In this document: piece by piece, positions 41,087 to 49,932 of the stretch
How the letters are laid out: every line of letters starts with the position of its first letter
How positions within the stretch are numbered: position 1 is the stretch's first letter
Origin: an uncultured Pelagibacteraceae bacterium
GTDB lineage: Bacteria > Pseudomonadota > Alphaproteobacteria > Pelagibacterales > Pelagibacteraceae
Reading direction: 5' to 3'
Length of the DNA stretch: 64,000 nt
Assembly: GCA_902572605.1 (NCBI GenBank)
Contig: CACGGD010000002.1
Location: 1-64,000 of the forward strand
Position numbers and translations under genes: made by a program
Notes under the pieces: model-generated
What the model was told of the DNA's origin: nothing
Seen by the model: the letters and a program-made list of their open reading frames with translations, nothing else
Databases searched by the model: none

Positions 41087-42114
41087 GAGTTATTAATTAT
41101 ATCTTTTGATAATTTTAAAAAATTGTCTCGATATAAATGTTTATAATTTTTCATATGACTCGTTATTTTAGTATAGTGAACAGTTTTATCTTTTTCTATA
41201 ATATCTAAAATTGTAACATTAAAATTTGAAGCAATATGAGTAAATGCTCCATGACAAGATATGAATAACGAACTCATTGAAATCATGTGAGATACTGAAA
41301 AAAAATTTTGACTTATTAATAAATATCCTTTTGTGCCGTTTAGATTAATTTCATATATAAATTCATTAATTTTATTTGAAGAATTTTTAATTTCTTCAAT
41401 AATTTTTGTCTGAATTGTTCCTGTGGTTATAATTATTTTTTTGGATGTTTTTTTTGATAGGTCTGAAAGAAAATTTATAAAGTCTTCTAAATTAATGTTT
41501 ATATCGGTAAAATCTATTGCTCTCTTAAATGATTTTGAATAATTTTGAATTTCCCATTTTTCGTCGTAATGGAATATTAAAAAATCTAAATTTTCTAATT
41601 TTAATAAGTCGTTATGTAAATATTCATTTTTAAATTGATTAGTTTTTAAATATTGAAAGTCTTCATCCTTTAAATCAAAAGTAAGACACTTGCAGTTTTT
41701 TCTAAAAATATCTTTTGTAGATTGATTTTGAAAATTATCATTATCCAAAAAAATATTTCTATAAAAAATTTTTAGTATTATTTTATGAATTTTTTTTGAG
41801 ACATTAAATATTTTATTTTTAGAATTTAAAAAAATACCTAAAAAAATTGAACGATTTTTTTTATCTGCAATAATTATATGATCGAATTCTTTCTTTCTTA
41901 ATTGCAAAAATAGTTTAAATCTATCTTTTATTTTATTTGATTTTAAAACAAAAACTTCATCTATCAAATTATAATTTCTTATAAAATCTTCATTTTTATT
42001 TGACCCAACTATGTAGATTATAGATTTTGGATCATTCCTCTTTATAGCTTTAATCAAGGGTGATGTAATTAAAAAATCTCCTATTCGATCGGTTCTAAAA
42101 ATTAGATAATTCAT
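41083..42114 (-). CDS. Glycosyltransferase family 9 (heptosyltransferase-like)
   Basis: MNYLIFRTDRIGDFLITSPLIKAIKRNDP N-terminus; C-terminal HGAFTHIASNFNVTILDI. Confidence 0.8.
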   Translation of the reverse strand: MNYLIFRTDRIGDFLITSPLIKAIKRNDPKSIIYIVGSNKNEDFIRNYNLIDEVFVLKSNKIKDRFKLFLQLRKKEFDHIIIADKKNRSIFLGIFLNSKNKIFNVSKKIHKIILKIFYRNIFLDNDNFQNQSTKDIFRKNCKCLTFDLKDEDFQYLKTNQFKNEYLHNDLLKLENLDFLIFHYDEKWEIQNYSKSFKRAIDFTDININLEDFINFLSDLSKKTSKKIIITTGTIQTKIIEEIKNSSNKINEFIYEINLNGTKGYLLISQNFFSVSHMISMSSLFISCHGAFTHIASNFNVTILDIIEKDKTVHYTKITSHMKNYKHLYRDNFLKLSKDIINNS

Positions 42115-42132
42115 AAAACATAATGTTTATCT

Positions 42133-43329
42133 TTAGTGTTTTTTGATAAAACTCAAAAAATTTTTTTTAATGTATTCAAGATCTTTATTCTTCAATCCAT
42201 GATGACAGCCAATCAAAATACCATTTTTCATTATATTATTACTATTTATTTCTGCATATTGAACTTTTTTATATTTTCTTTTTCTCATAATTGGCTGTCT
42301 TAAAATATTTCCAGTAAAAATAGTTCTTGTTTGAATATTTTTTCTTTCTAAAAAAATTTGAAGTTTTTGTCTATTTATTTTGGATGCAGATTTTATTATT
42401 ACTGGATATGCTAACCAGGGCGTTATTAATCCTTTAAGTTGGACAGGCAATTCGAAAAAGTCTGGAAATTTTGAAAAAAAATTTCTTAAGTTTTCAAAAT
42501 TTCTAACCCTATCTTTTATGTTCTTTGGTAATTTTTTTAACTGTTCTAAAGCAAATGCAGCAGAAATTTCTGATGGTAAGAAGTTATAACCTATATCATG
42601 AAATATATATTTTCCGTCATAAGGTATACCATCTACTTTAATGTTAAATCTTTTCTTTATACCCTCAGACTCATTAAAGACTGCTGATGACCTCCCCCAT
42701 CCTCTTAATAATTTTGCTTTATCATATATTTTTTTATCATTGAAACAAACCATACCCCCAAATCCTGCACCAGTAATTATATGAGAAGCATACATACTGT
42801 TAGTTGTAACATCAGAGTATTTACCTAAATTTTTTTGATTTAATTTATAACCGATTGTATCAGCTGAATCTTCTATGATTTTAAGTTTATTTTTCTTTGC
42901 CAATGCAAAAATCTTTTTCCAATTAGGCACATTCCCTAATAAATTTGGAATCATTATTGCCCTAGTTTTCTTATTTATAGCTTTTTTGATCTGATCTATT
43001 TTTGCTACAAATGTATTTTTATCTACATCTATAAAATGAGGCACTAATCCTAATTGATATATGGGAGCTACTGTCGTTGAAAAAGTTAAAGTAGTAGTAA
43101 TAACTTCACTACCTTTTTTTAAGTTTAATGAGGCAAGCGCTAAAAGATTTGCTGAAGATCCAGAATTTACCATAAGACCATATCTTTTTCCAAATAATTT
43201 AGATATTTTAGTCTCTAAAATTTTAACAGAAGGACCATCAATTAAGGTAAGTGACTTGTCTTTAAGAACTTTTAAAGAGGCTTGAATTTCTTTTTGATTA
43301 TATACGGCTTTGCCATAATAAATTTTCAT
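42133..43329 (-). CDS. DegT/DnrJ/EryC1/StrS-family PLP/PMP enzyme with His at the usual Lys position
   Basis: NSGSSANLLALASL, IIEDSADTIGYKL, NSMYASHIITGAGFGGMVCF. Confidence 0.88.
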   Translation of the reverse strand: MKIYYGKAVYNQKEIQASLKVLKDKSLTLIDGPSVKILETKISKLFGKRYGLMVNSGSSANLLALASLNLKKGSEVITTTLTFSTTVAPIYQLGLVPHFIDVDKNTFVAKIDQIKKAINKKTRAIMIPNLLGNVPNWKKIFALAKKNKLKIIEDSADTIGYKLNQKNLGKYSDVTTNSMYASHIITGAGFGGMVCFNDKKIYDKAKLLRGWGRSSAVFNESEGIKKRFNIKVDGIPYDGKYIFHDIGYNFLPSEISAAFALEQLKKLPKNIKDRVRNFENLRNFFSKFPDFFELPVQLKGLITPWLAYPVIIKSASKINRQKLQIFLERKNIQTRTIFTGNILRQPIMRKRKYKKVQYAEINSNNIMKNGILIGCHHGLKNKDLEYIKKNFLSFIKKH

Positions 43330-43330
43330 T

Positions 43331-45460
43331 TTAATTGTTCCATAAAAAATTCTTTTTTTGGTTAATACCCAAAGTTTTATTTATAATAAATTCAGCTACT
43401 AATGTTGAGTTAAAAAACTTCATATATTTGTCTTTACCTTTTTTTCCTAAACTTTTTCTTAATTTTTCATCATTAGAAACTCTTAAGATTTTATCCGACA
43501 GATCATTAATATTTTTATAAAAAACCATTTCTTTATCACTAAAAAAATCTCTATATTGGGTTTTCTCGTCTATTAGGCAAACTAAACCATTACCAACTAT
43601 TTGAGTAATTCTGTCACTACTATAATATTTAATTGCATCGCCTCTACTTAAATTTAATCCCATCTTAGCATTTTCTATAGTTTTAAAATAATGATCAGCC
43701 CATATCGGCTGAATATTGTTTATACCGTAAACATCGAATTTTGCATTAGGTGTAATTTGAATCAATTTGTTAACAAAATTAACTCGATCGTCTATTTTAC
43801 CATATTTTAAAACCCCTCTATGAACCCCATGGCTTAGTGCAAAAAAAACATCCACGTTACATGATTTATTAAAATTATTTAAAGTTTCAAAAGATTTGTC
43901 AGCTGGATTAGGTATGTAAAAACACTTATTTTTTGGTATAAAACTAAGAGCGGATGGGCTTGTGGTTAAAAAAGTAGCATCAACACTGTTAATCTTATCT
44001 AGAATACGATCTTTATTTCTCTCAAAATCTGGTCCCTTTTTATTTAAAGGATCAAGAAACCATTGACCAATCCTTACATTTGGGTAATCATCTCTAAGTT
44101 CATTTATCTGTTCAGGAGATATTAGATCAGCGTGACCTAAAATTATAATATCAGGTTTATAATTATAGCAAGTCTTTTTAAGTTTATCGTTTAATGTTTT
44201 GGCTCCTTTAAAATCTTGAAATGATTTGTAATATTTTTGAATATCCCTGTCACTAAACCCTAAGACACTATGACCTAACCTTATAAATCCATTATTTATT
44301 CTACGTCCCGTGTTGAAAAAAAGTCTACCATCTAATCTTTCGTTAAAATTGGTAATATGAAGAATTCTTAAATTATTAAGTTTTTTCTTAGTATTAAAAT
44401 GTGTAATTTTATTTATTTTTTCAGATCTATAATCATCTATTAAATTTGAAATGAATTTATGTGTTAAATAAAAATTTTTAATAGAAAGCTTTTGAAGATT
44501 TTTTCTTAGATTACTTTTATTAATTAATTCATTTAGAGATCTTTCTAAATTTTTTATAGAAAGACTTTTTAAAATTTTTGCATTTGTTACAGTTTCTGGG
44601 AGCCCACCACGGTTAGTAATTATTACTGCACAACCATTTGCTGATGCCTCTAGACTAGTTCTTCCAAATGGTTCTTCCCATCTAGAACAAGCTACTGCTA
44701 TACTTGTTTTTTTAAAAATTTTAATAACATCTTCGTGTTTTTTAAAACCAAGTATATCAGCATTTTTATGTGTAAGTTTTATTTTTTCTCTTTTTTCATC
44801 ACCTATTATTTTAGCTTTCCATTGAGGATGTTTGTTTAAGATTCTGATTATTGCTCTGGAAAAAACATCATAACCTTTGGCTTTATTTAACTTTCCTACA
44901 AAAGTTATCCATTTCTTTTTATTTTGTATTAATTTAGTAGAACCTCTTTCAGCAGATTGATAGAAAACGGCTAATTTATTACTATTAACAAATTTATTTT
45001 CTAAACCCTCTAAAAATCTTTTCTTAGACCAATTACTATTAAAAATTATCTTATAACATTTTTTAAGAAGAAATTTTCTGTCATTAATTGATTTTGATCC
45101 ATCCATTGATAGAGGATCATTATGAAAATATAAAGATAATACTTTGTTTTTTGTTTGTGAAGATATAATTTTTACATAACTAGGCCTATTATGAATTTCA
45201 ATTATCGATGAGTTTGTTTCTCTTTCTAACCTGATAAATTTATTTACATAATTTCTAGTCTGACTTGTTAAGGGAATATTTATTAAGGATATATTTTTAT
45301 ATTTTATTGGAAATTTTTTTTTTAATTTAGTGCTTCCATAAACAGTAATATTCTTTTTATATATACTTTTTTTACTGGTCTCGTACACAAATAAAGATAC
45401 TGCTCCAGGATATGTCGGTGAGAAATTTTCCTTATATGGCAGTAAAATAGAAATCTTCAT
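43331..45460 (-). CDS. Two-domain glycosyltransferase (GT4-like N-terminal half plus CgeB-like C-terminal half)
   Basis: N-terminal WITFVGKLNKAKGYDVF and SRWEEPFGRTSLEASANGCAVI; C-terminal half restarts LRILHITNFNERLDGR and ends with DRITQIVGNGLVCL. Confidence 0.8.
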   Translation of the reverse strand: MKISILLPYKENFSPTYPGAVSLFVYETSKKSIYKKNITVYGSTKLKKKFPIKYKNISLINIPLTSQTRNYVNKFIRLERETNSSIIEIHNRPSYVKIISSQTKNKVLSLYFHNDPLSMDGSKSINDRKFLLKKCYKIIFNSNWSKKRFLEGLENKFVNSNKLAVFYQSAERGSTKLIQNKKKWITFVGKLNKAKGYDVFSRAIIRILNKHPQWKAKIIGDEKREKIKLTHKNADILGFKKHEDVIKIFKKTSIAVACSRWEEPFGRTSLEASANGCAVIITNRGGLPETVTNAKILKSLSIKNLERSLNELINKSNLRKNLQKLSIKNFYLTHKFISNLIDDYRSEKINKITHFNTKKKLNNLRILHITNFNERLDGRLFFNTGRRINNGFIRLGHSVLGFSDRDIQKYYKSFQDFKGAKTLNDKLKKTCYNYKPDIIILGHADLISPEQINELRDDYPNVRIGQWFLDPLNKKGPDFERNKDRILDKINSVDATFLTTSPSALSFIPKNKCFYIPNPADKSFETLNNFNKSCNVDVFFALSHGVHRGVLKYGKIDDRVNFVNKLIQITPNAKFDVYGINNIQPIWADHYFKTIENAKMGLNLSRGDAIKYYSSDRITQIVGNGLVCLIDEKTQYRDFFSDKEMVFYKNINDLSDKILRVSNDEKLRKSLGKKGKDKYMKFFNSTLVAEFIINKTLGINQKKNFLWNN

Positions 45461-45705
45461 ATATTGTTATTTTTAATTTTATTTCTTAAAGTTCTATTTT
45501 TCTTTATATAATATTCTCTAGAAATTGCTTTATTTTTTGATTTAAAGATCTCTTTATAGATCAATTTCCAAGTTCTACCTCTTGTAAATTTAGCCCCTTT
45601 ACCTGAATTATGGAGAATTAGTCGTTCTTTAATGTTTTTGGTATATCCAACGTATGTAACTGATTTTTTTTCTTTGGACTTGAGCATATAAACATAATAG
45701 CTCAT
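45457..45705 (-). CDS. GIY-YIG nuclease domain protein (UPF0213-like)
   Basis: YYVYMLKSKEKKSVTYVGYTKNIKERLILHNSGKGAKFTRGRTWKLIY. Confidence 0.92.
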   Translation of the reverse strand: MSYYVYMLKSKEKKSVTYVGYTKNIKERLILHNSGKGAKFTRGRTWKLIYKEIFKSKNKAISREYYIKKNRTLRNKIKNNNI

Positions 45706-45710
45706 CGATT

Positions 45711-47150
45711 TTAGTTTATGCCTAAGTGTGTATACTTTATATTAAGATAATCTTTTATAGCCATAGAGCCACCCTCTCTACCATAACCGGTTTGTTTAAT
45801 CCCACCGAAAGGTGCTTCTGGCAAAGCCACAACGCCTGTATTTACTGCTACAGTACCGGTTTCCATTAATTCTGAGGCTTTATGTGCCTTTTGTAGATTA
45901 TTAGTGTAGAGATAGCTAGCTAAGCCTAAATCATTATTATTAGCTCTTTTTATAACCTCATCAAAATTTTTAAAAGAAAGAATGGGAACTAATGGTCCAA
46001 ATGGTTCTTGATTCATGATAGTAAAATCATCTTTAACATTATCAAATATCGTTGGTTCATAAAAATAACCTTTATTAAAGCCGGCTGGTTTTTTTCCACC
46101 ACAAAGAATTTTACCCCCTTCTTTTTTAGTAGTTTCAACTAAAGCTTCAATTTCAATCAATCTTTTTTTTGTTGTTAAAGGGCCTAAAATTGTATTTTTG
46201 TCCATTCCATTTCCAATTTTTAATTTTTTTGTTTTTTCAACCATTAATTTTGTAAAATCATCTTTCTTACTCTCATGAATATAAAAACGACTTGGTGAAA
46301 TACAAACTTGACCATTGTTTCTAAATTTTGCAAAAATAGCCATATCAGTAACTTTATTTAAATCTACATCTTCAAAAACAATAAAAGGAGAATGACCACT
46401 TAATTCCATAGTTACTCTTTGAACTTTATCAGCAGCTTTTTTCAAAATAAGTTTTCCTACTCGTGTCGAACCAGTTATAGAAACTTTTTTAACTGTATCA
46501 GAGGATAATAATTGATCAGATATGTATGCTGGATCACCAGAAAGAAGATTAACAACACCTGGAGGAACGCCTGCTTCGTTACAAATGTCAACTAACTCCA
46601 TAACACAACCAGGAGTAATAACATCTGGTTTTACTATTACTGAACATCCAGCAGACAAAGCAGTAGAGATTTTTCTTGAGGCAAGAGTAATTGGAAAATT
46701 CCAAGGAACTAGAGCAGCAACAACTCCTACAGGTTGATAGTAAACATGAATTTTAGTGTCAGGAGATCTACCTTGTAAAGTTTCTCCATAAATTCTTTTA
46801 GCTTCTTCTGCACTCCATTCAAAAATATCTGCAGAACCATTAGACTCACCAATTCCTTCCGCAAGAGGCTTTCCTACTTCTAATGTTAGCCATTTAGCTA
46901 AAACATTATTTTTTTTTCTAATTAAATCAGAAATTTTTCTTATAATTTTGGATCTTTCCCAAGGAGAAGTATTTTTCCAAATTTCAAAACCTCGTTCAGA
47001 AGATTTGAGAGCTTTTTCTATATCTTCTTTATTTGCCTTAGAAGCTTTACCTAATACTTCTTCTGTAGCAGGATTTAAAACATCATAAGTCTCTCCACTA
47101 GAAGATTTTTGCCATTTACCGTTGATAAACTGACCAAATTTTTCGTACAT
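45711..47150 (-). CDS. NAD(P)-dependent aldehyde dehydrogenase; start placed at MYEKFGQFINGKW
   Basis: ALDH motifs LVPWNFPITLASRKI, MELSGHSPFIVF, NNGQVCISPSRFYI. The ORF-track start (47204) reads through tRNA-Glu, so the internal ATG at 47150 is preferred. Confidence 0.92.
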   Translation of the reverse strand: MYEKFGQFINGKWQKSSSGETYDVLNPATEEVLGKASKANKEDIEKALKSSERGFEIWKNTSPWERSKIIRKISDLIRKKNNVLAKWLTLEVGKPLAEGIGESNGSADIFEWSAEEAKRIYGETLQGRSPDTKIHVYYQPVGVVAALVPWNFPITLASRKISTALSAGCSVIVKPDVITPGCVMELVDICNEAGVPPGVVNLLSGDPAYISDQLLSSDTVKKVSITGSTRVGKLILKKAADKVQRVTMELSGHSPFIVFEDVDLNKVTDMAIFAKFRNNGQVCISPSRFYIHESKKDDFTKLMVEKTKKLKIGNGMDKNTILGPLTTKKRLIEIEALVETTKKEGGKILCGGKKPAGFNKGYFYEPTIFDNVKDDFTIMNQEPFGPLVPILSFKNFDEVIKRANNNDLGLASYLYTNNLQKAHKASELMETGTVAVNTGVVALPEAPFGGIKQTGYGREGGSMAIKDYLNIKYTHLGIN

Positions 47151-47156
47151 ATTTAA

Positions 47157-47231
47157 TGGCGGTCCCACGGGGAATCGAACCCCGATTAGATGATTGAAAA
47201 CCATCTGTCCTAACCGTTAGACGATGGGACC
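47157..47231 (-). tRNA. tRNA-Glu (anticodon UUC), CCA encoded
   Basis: Minus strand GGTCCCATCGTCTAACGGTTAGGACAGATGGTTTTCAATCATCTAATCGGGGTTCGATTCCCCGTGGGACCGCCA. Confidence 0.97.
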
Positions 47232-48994
47232 TTTTTTTTTACGTTCTTATTAACAGAAATATCATCGATAATAAACTCTACATTTTTTTGTCCTCGCCAT
47301 TCATTTAGAGACAATTTGCCCGCTATATTAAATCTATTATTATTTTTCTTAAGCAAATAACCTCCTAATTCATTATCAACTGCATTAAAAGCTATTGTTT
47401 TAAAGCTTGATCCTTCAGTGCCAATCAAAACAGATTTAATATGCTTATCCCCAACAACCTTGCTATTAACTGGTTTTAAATTTTCTATTGTAAATCTAGG
47501 CTCAGGGTTGCCAGATCCAAATGGCGACAAAATATCCACCTTTTTATAAAACTCTAAATTAATCGCTGAAGGAGCAATTTTATCATCTAAAAATAATGGC
47601 TTTTGTTGAGTTAAGTCTTCATTAATATTTTTAAATTTACGAAATATAAAATCTTTAAATTTATCTATGTTAGAAACATTTATTGTGAATCCTCCAGCCA
47701 TTTTGTGTCCTCCGCCTTTTAATAAGATTTTTTGTTGAGTAGCAGCTATAATTATAGATCCAATATCAAAACCAACTATAGATCTAGCTGAAGCTTTACC
47801 TAAATCACCATTGATGGAAATAATAATAGTGGGTTTATTAAATTTATCTTTTAATCTTGCTGCAACAATACCAATAATTCCTTCATGCCAATTTGAACCT
47901 TGTAAAATTAAGACTGGATCATTCAACTTATTTTCTGACTCAATTAAGATCTTCTTTATAAGATCTTGTTCTAAACTTTTTCTTTCTTTATTAAATTGAT
48001 CTAATTCAGTAGCTATTTTAAAAACTTCTTTTGGATTTGAATTTAATAATAAATTTGCTCCATGAGAGCATTTACCAACTCTTCCACCTGCATTAATTCT
48101 TGGACCCAAAATATATCCCAAGTGATAAATAGATGGATTTGTTTCAATTTTACAAATATCTATTAATGTTTTTAACCCAAGGTTTTTTTTTGCTTTAAAT
48201 ATCTTTAAACCTTGTTTGACAATAGCTCTATTTAAACCAACTAAAGGCACTACATCACAAACAGTACCCAATGAAACTAAATCTAAATAATTAATTAAAC
48301 TGGGTTCTTCTATTGAATTTTTTTTGAACCAATCAGTTAATCTAAGTTCCCTATTTATTGATACTAAAAACATAAAAGTAACTCCAACAGCACATAAATA
48401 TTGAAGATTAGATTTATCATCAAGCCTGTTAGGATTAACGACCGAATAAGCTTCAGGTAAATTAATTTCAGATTGATGATGGTCTAATACAATGACATCA
48501 ATATTTTTTTTTTTAGCAAAATTAATTGCTTCAAATGAAAGAGTTCCACAATCAACAGTAAAAATTAAATTGGCATTTTTTTCTATTAAATTCTTGAAAC
48601 CACTTATAGATGGCCCATAACCTTCATTCTTTCTATCTGGTATATAAATTTCATAATTCAATTTAAGTTTATCAAAATATCTTCCTAATAAAGCTGTAGA
48701 AGTAGCTCCATCTACATCATAATCTCCAAAGATACCAATTTTTTCATTATTTTGAATTGCAGTTAAGGTTCTTAATGTTGATTTTTTCATATCTAATAAA
48801 CTGTCTGGATTCGGTAAAAAATTTTTAATTGAAGGATTTAGGAAACTATTCACATCTTCTCTCTTGATGTTTCTTAGAACTAGTAATTTAGCAGTAATTT
48901 CATCAAGAGAGAAATTATCTTTTAAATAAACTATTTGTTCTTGATCAAATTTTTTTAAAAACCAATTCTTTCCAGTAACTGATACTGAATTCAT
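47210..48994 (-). CDS. recJ: Single-stranded-DNA-specific exonuclease RecJ
   Basis: GIFGDYDVDGATSTALL, VLDHHQSE, ASARSIVGFDIG, GGGHKMAGGFT. Confidence 0.95.
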   Translation of the reverse strand: MNSVSVTGKNWFLKKFDQEQIVYLKDNFSLDEITAKLLVLRNIKREDVNSFLNPSIKNFLPNPDSLLDMKKSTLRTLTAIQNNEKIGIFGDYDVDGATSTALLGRYFDKLKLNYEIYIPDRKNEGYGPSISGFKNLIEKNANLIFTVDCGTLSFEAINFAKKKNIDVIVLDHHQSEINLPEAYSVVNPNRLDDKSNLQYLCAVGVTFMFLVSINRELRLTDWFKKNSIEEPSLINYLDLVSLGTVCDVVPLVGLNRAIVKQGLKIFKAKKNLGLKTLIDICKIETNPSIYHLGYILGPRINAGGRVGKCSHGANLLLNSNPKEVFKIATELDQFNKERKSLEQDLIKKILIESENKLNDPVLILQGSNWHEGIIGIVAARLKDKFNKPTIIISINGDLGKASARSIVGFDIGSIIIAATQQKILLKGGGHKMAGGFTINVSNIDKFKDFIFRKFKNINEDLTQQKPLFLDDKIAPSAINLEFYKKVDILSPFGSGNPEPRFTIENLKPVNSKVVGDKHIKSVLIGTEGSSFKTIAFNAVDNELGGYLLKKNNNRFNIAGKLSLNEWRGQKNVEFIIDDISVNKNVKKKVPSSNG

Positions 48995-49932
48995 TTTTTA
49001 TGTTTATTTTTTGACAAAGTATTAATTTGCCCTTCTTTATGTAAAGCTATCGTGCTAGCTTCATAAAATTCATTTTTTTCTATTATTCCATCAGCTAAAT
49101 CACCATCAGTTATTGCAGTGGCACAGAACATAACATCTCCTTTTATCATATCTTCAATGTTATATTTTCTTTTTAAATCAGTAATACCCATCTTTTTTGC
49201 CCTAGCAGACTCATCTTCGTTCAATACTAATCGTGTTTGTATCTGACCTCCGTAGCAACTTAGCGCTGCTGCAGCTAAAACACCTTCTGGGCCTCCTCCT
49301 ATACCCATATACATGTCAACAGGAGAACTTTCGTTTACTACATAAATTATACCTGAAACATCACCATCACTTATGAGTTTTAAATTTACATTCATTTCTT
49401 TTAAAGAAGATATTATTTTATCATGTCTTGGTCTCTCTAAAATACACACCGTAATTTTATTAGGAGTCGTACTTTTGGCTTCAGCTAATAGAGAAATATT
49501 TTTTTCAACACTATTGTCTAAGTCTACTAAATTCTTGGGTAAATTAGAGCCTATAGCAATTTTTTCCATATATGTATCTGGTGCAAAAAATAAATTATTC
49601 TGTTCAGCAGCAGCTAGCATTGCAAATGAATTAGGTAGATTTTTTGCAACAAAATTTGTTCCCTCTAATGGGTCAACAGCTAAATCAATCTTTTGACCTT
49701 TTTTAGTGCCAACTTTTTCTCCAATAAAAAGCATAGGTGCTTCATCCATTTCTCCTTCACCAATTACAATTTTACCGTCCATATCAATCTTATTAAATTC
49801 ATTTCTCATATTATCAACTGCGGCTTGATCAGCGGCTATTTTGTTATTTTTTCCTACAAATTTATATGCTCCATAAGCAGCTTTTTCTGTAGCATTAATA
49901 AATGATTTCAGATACTCGGGTTTAATAGTCAT
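48991..49932 (-). CDS. glpX: Class II fructose-1,6-bisphosphatase
   Basis: IGEGEMDEAPMLFIGEKVG, DPLEGTNFVAK, GIGGGPEGVLAAAAL. Confidence 0.95.
   Translation of the reverse strand: MTIKPEYLKSFINATEKAAYGAYKFVGKNNKIAADQAAVDNMRNEFNKIDMDGKIVIGEGEMDEAPMLFIGEKVGTKKGQKIDLAVDPLEGTNFVAKNLPNSFAMLAAAEQNNLFFAPDTYMEKIAIGSNLPKNLVDLDNSVEKNISLLAEAKSTTPNKITVCILERPRHDKIISSLKEMNVNLKLISDGDVSGIIYVVNESSPVDMYMGIGGGPEGVLAAAALSCYGGQIQTRLVLNEDESARAKKMGITDLKRKYNIEDMIKGDVMFCATAITDGDLADGIIEKNEFYEASTIALHKEGQINTLSKNKHKK

Noticed and set aside
37515-47231. Integrated prophage or tRNA-Glu-targeted genomic island
   Set aside because: I found no duplicated tRNA-Glu 3' end in or near the segment and no phage structural or replication genes. 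The integrase is about 7.5 kb from the tRNA and separated by non-phage genes.
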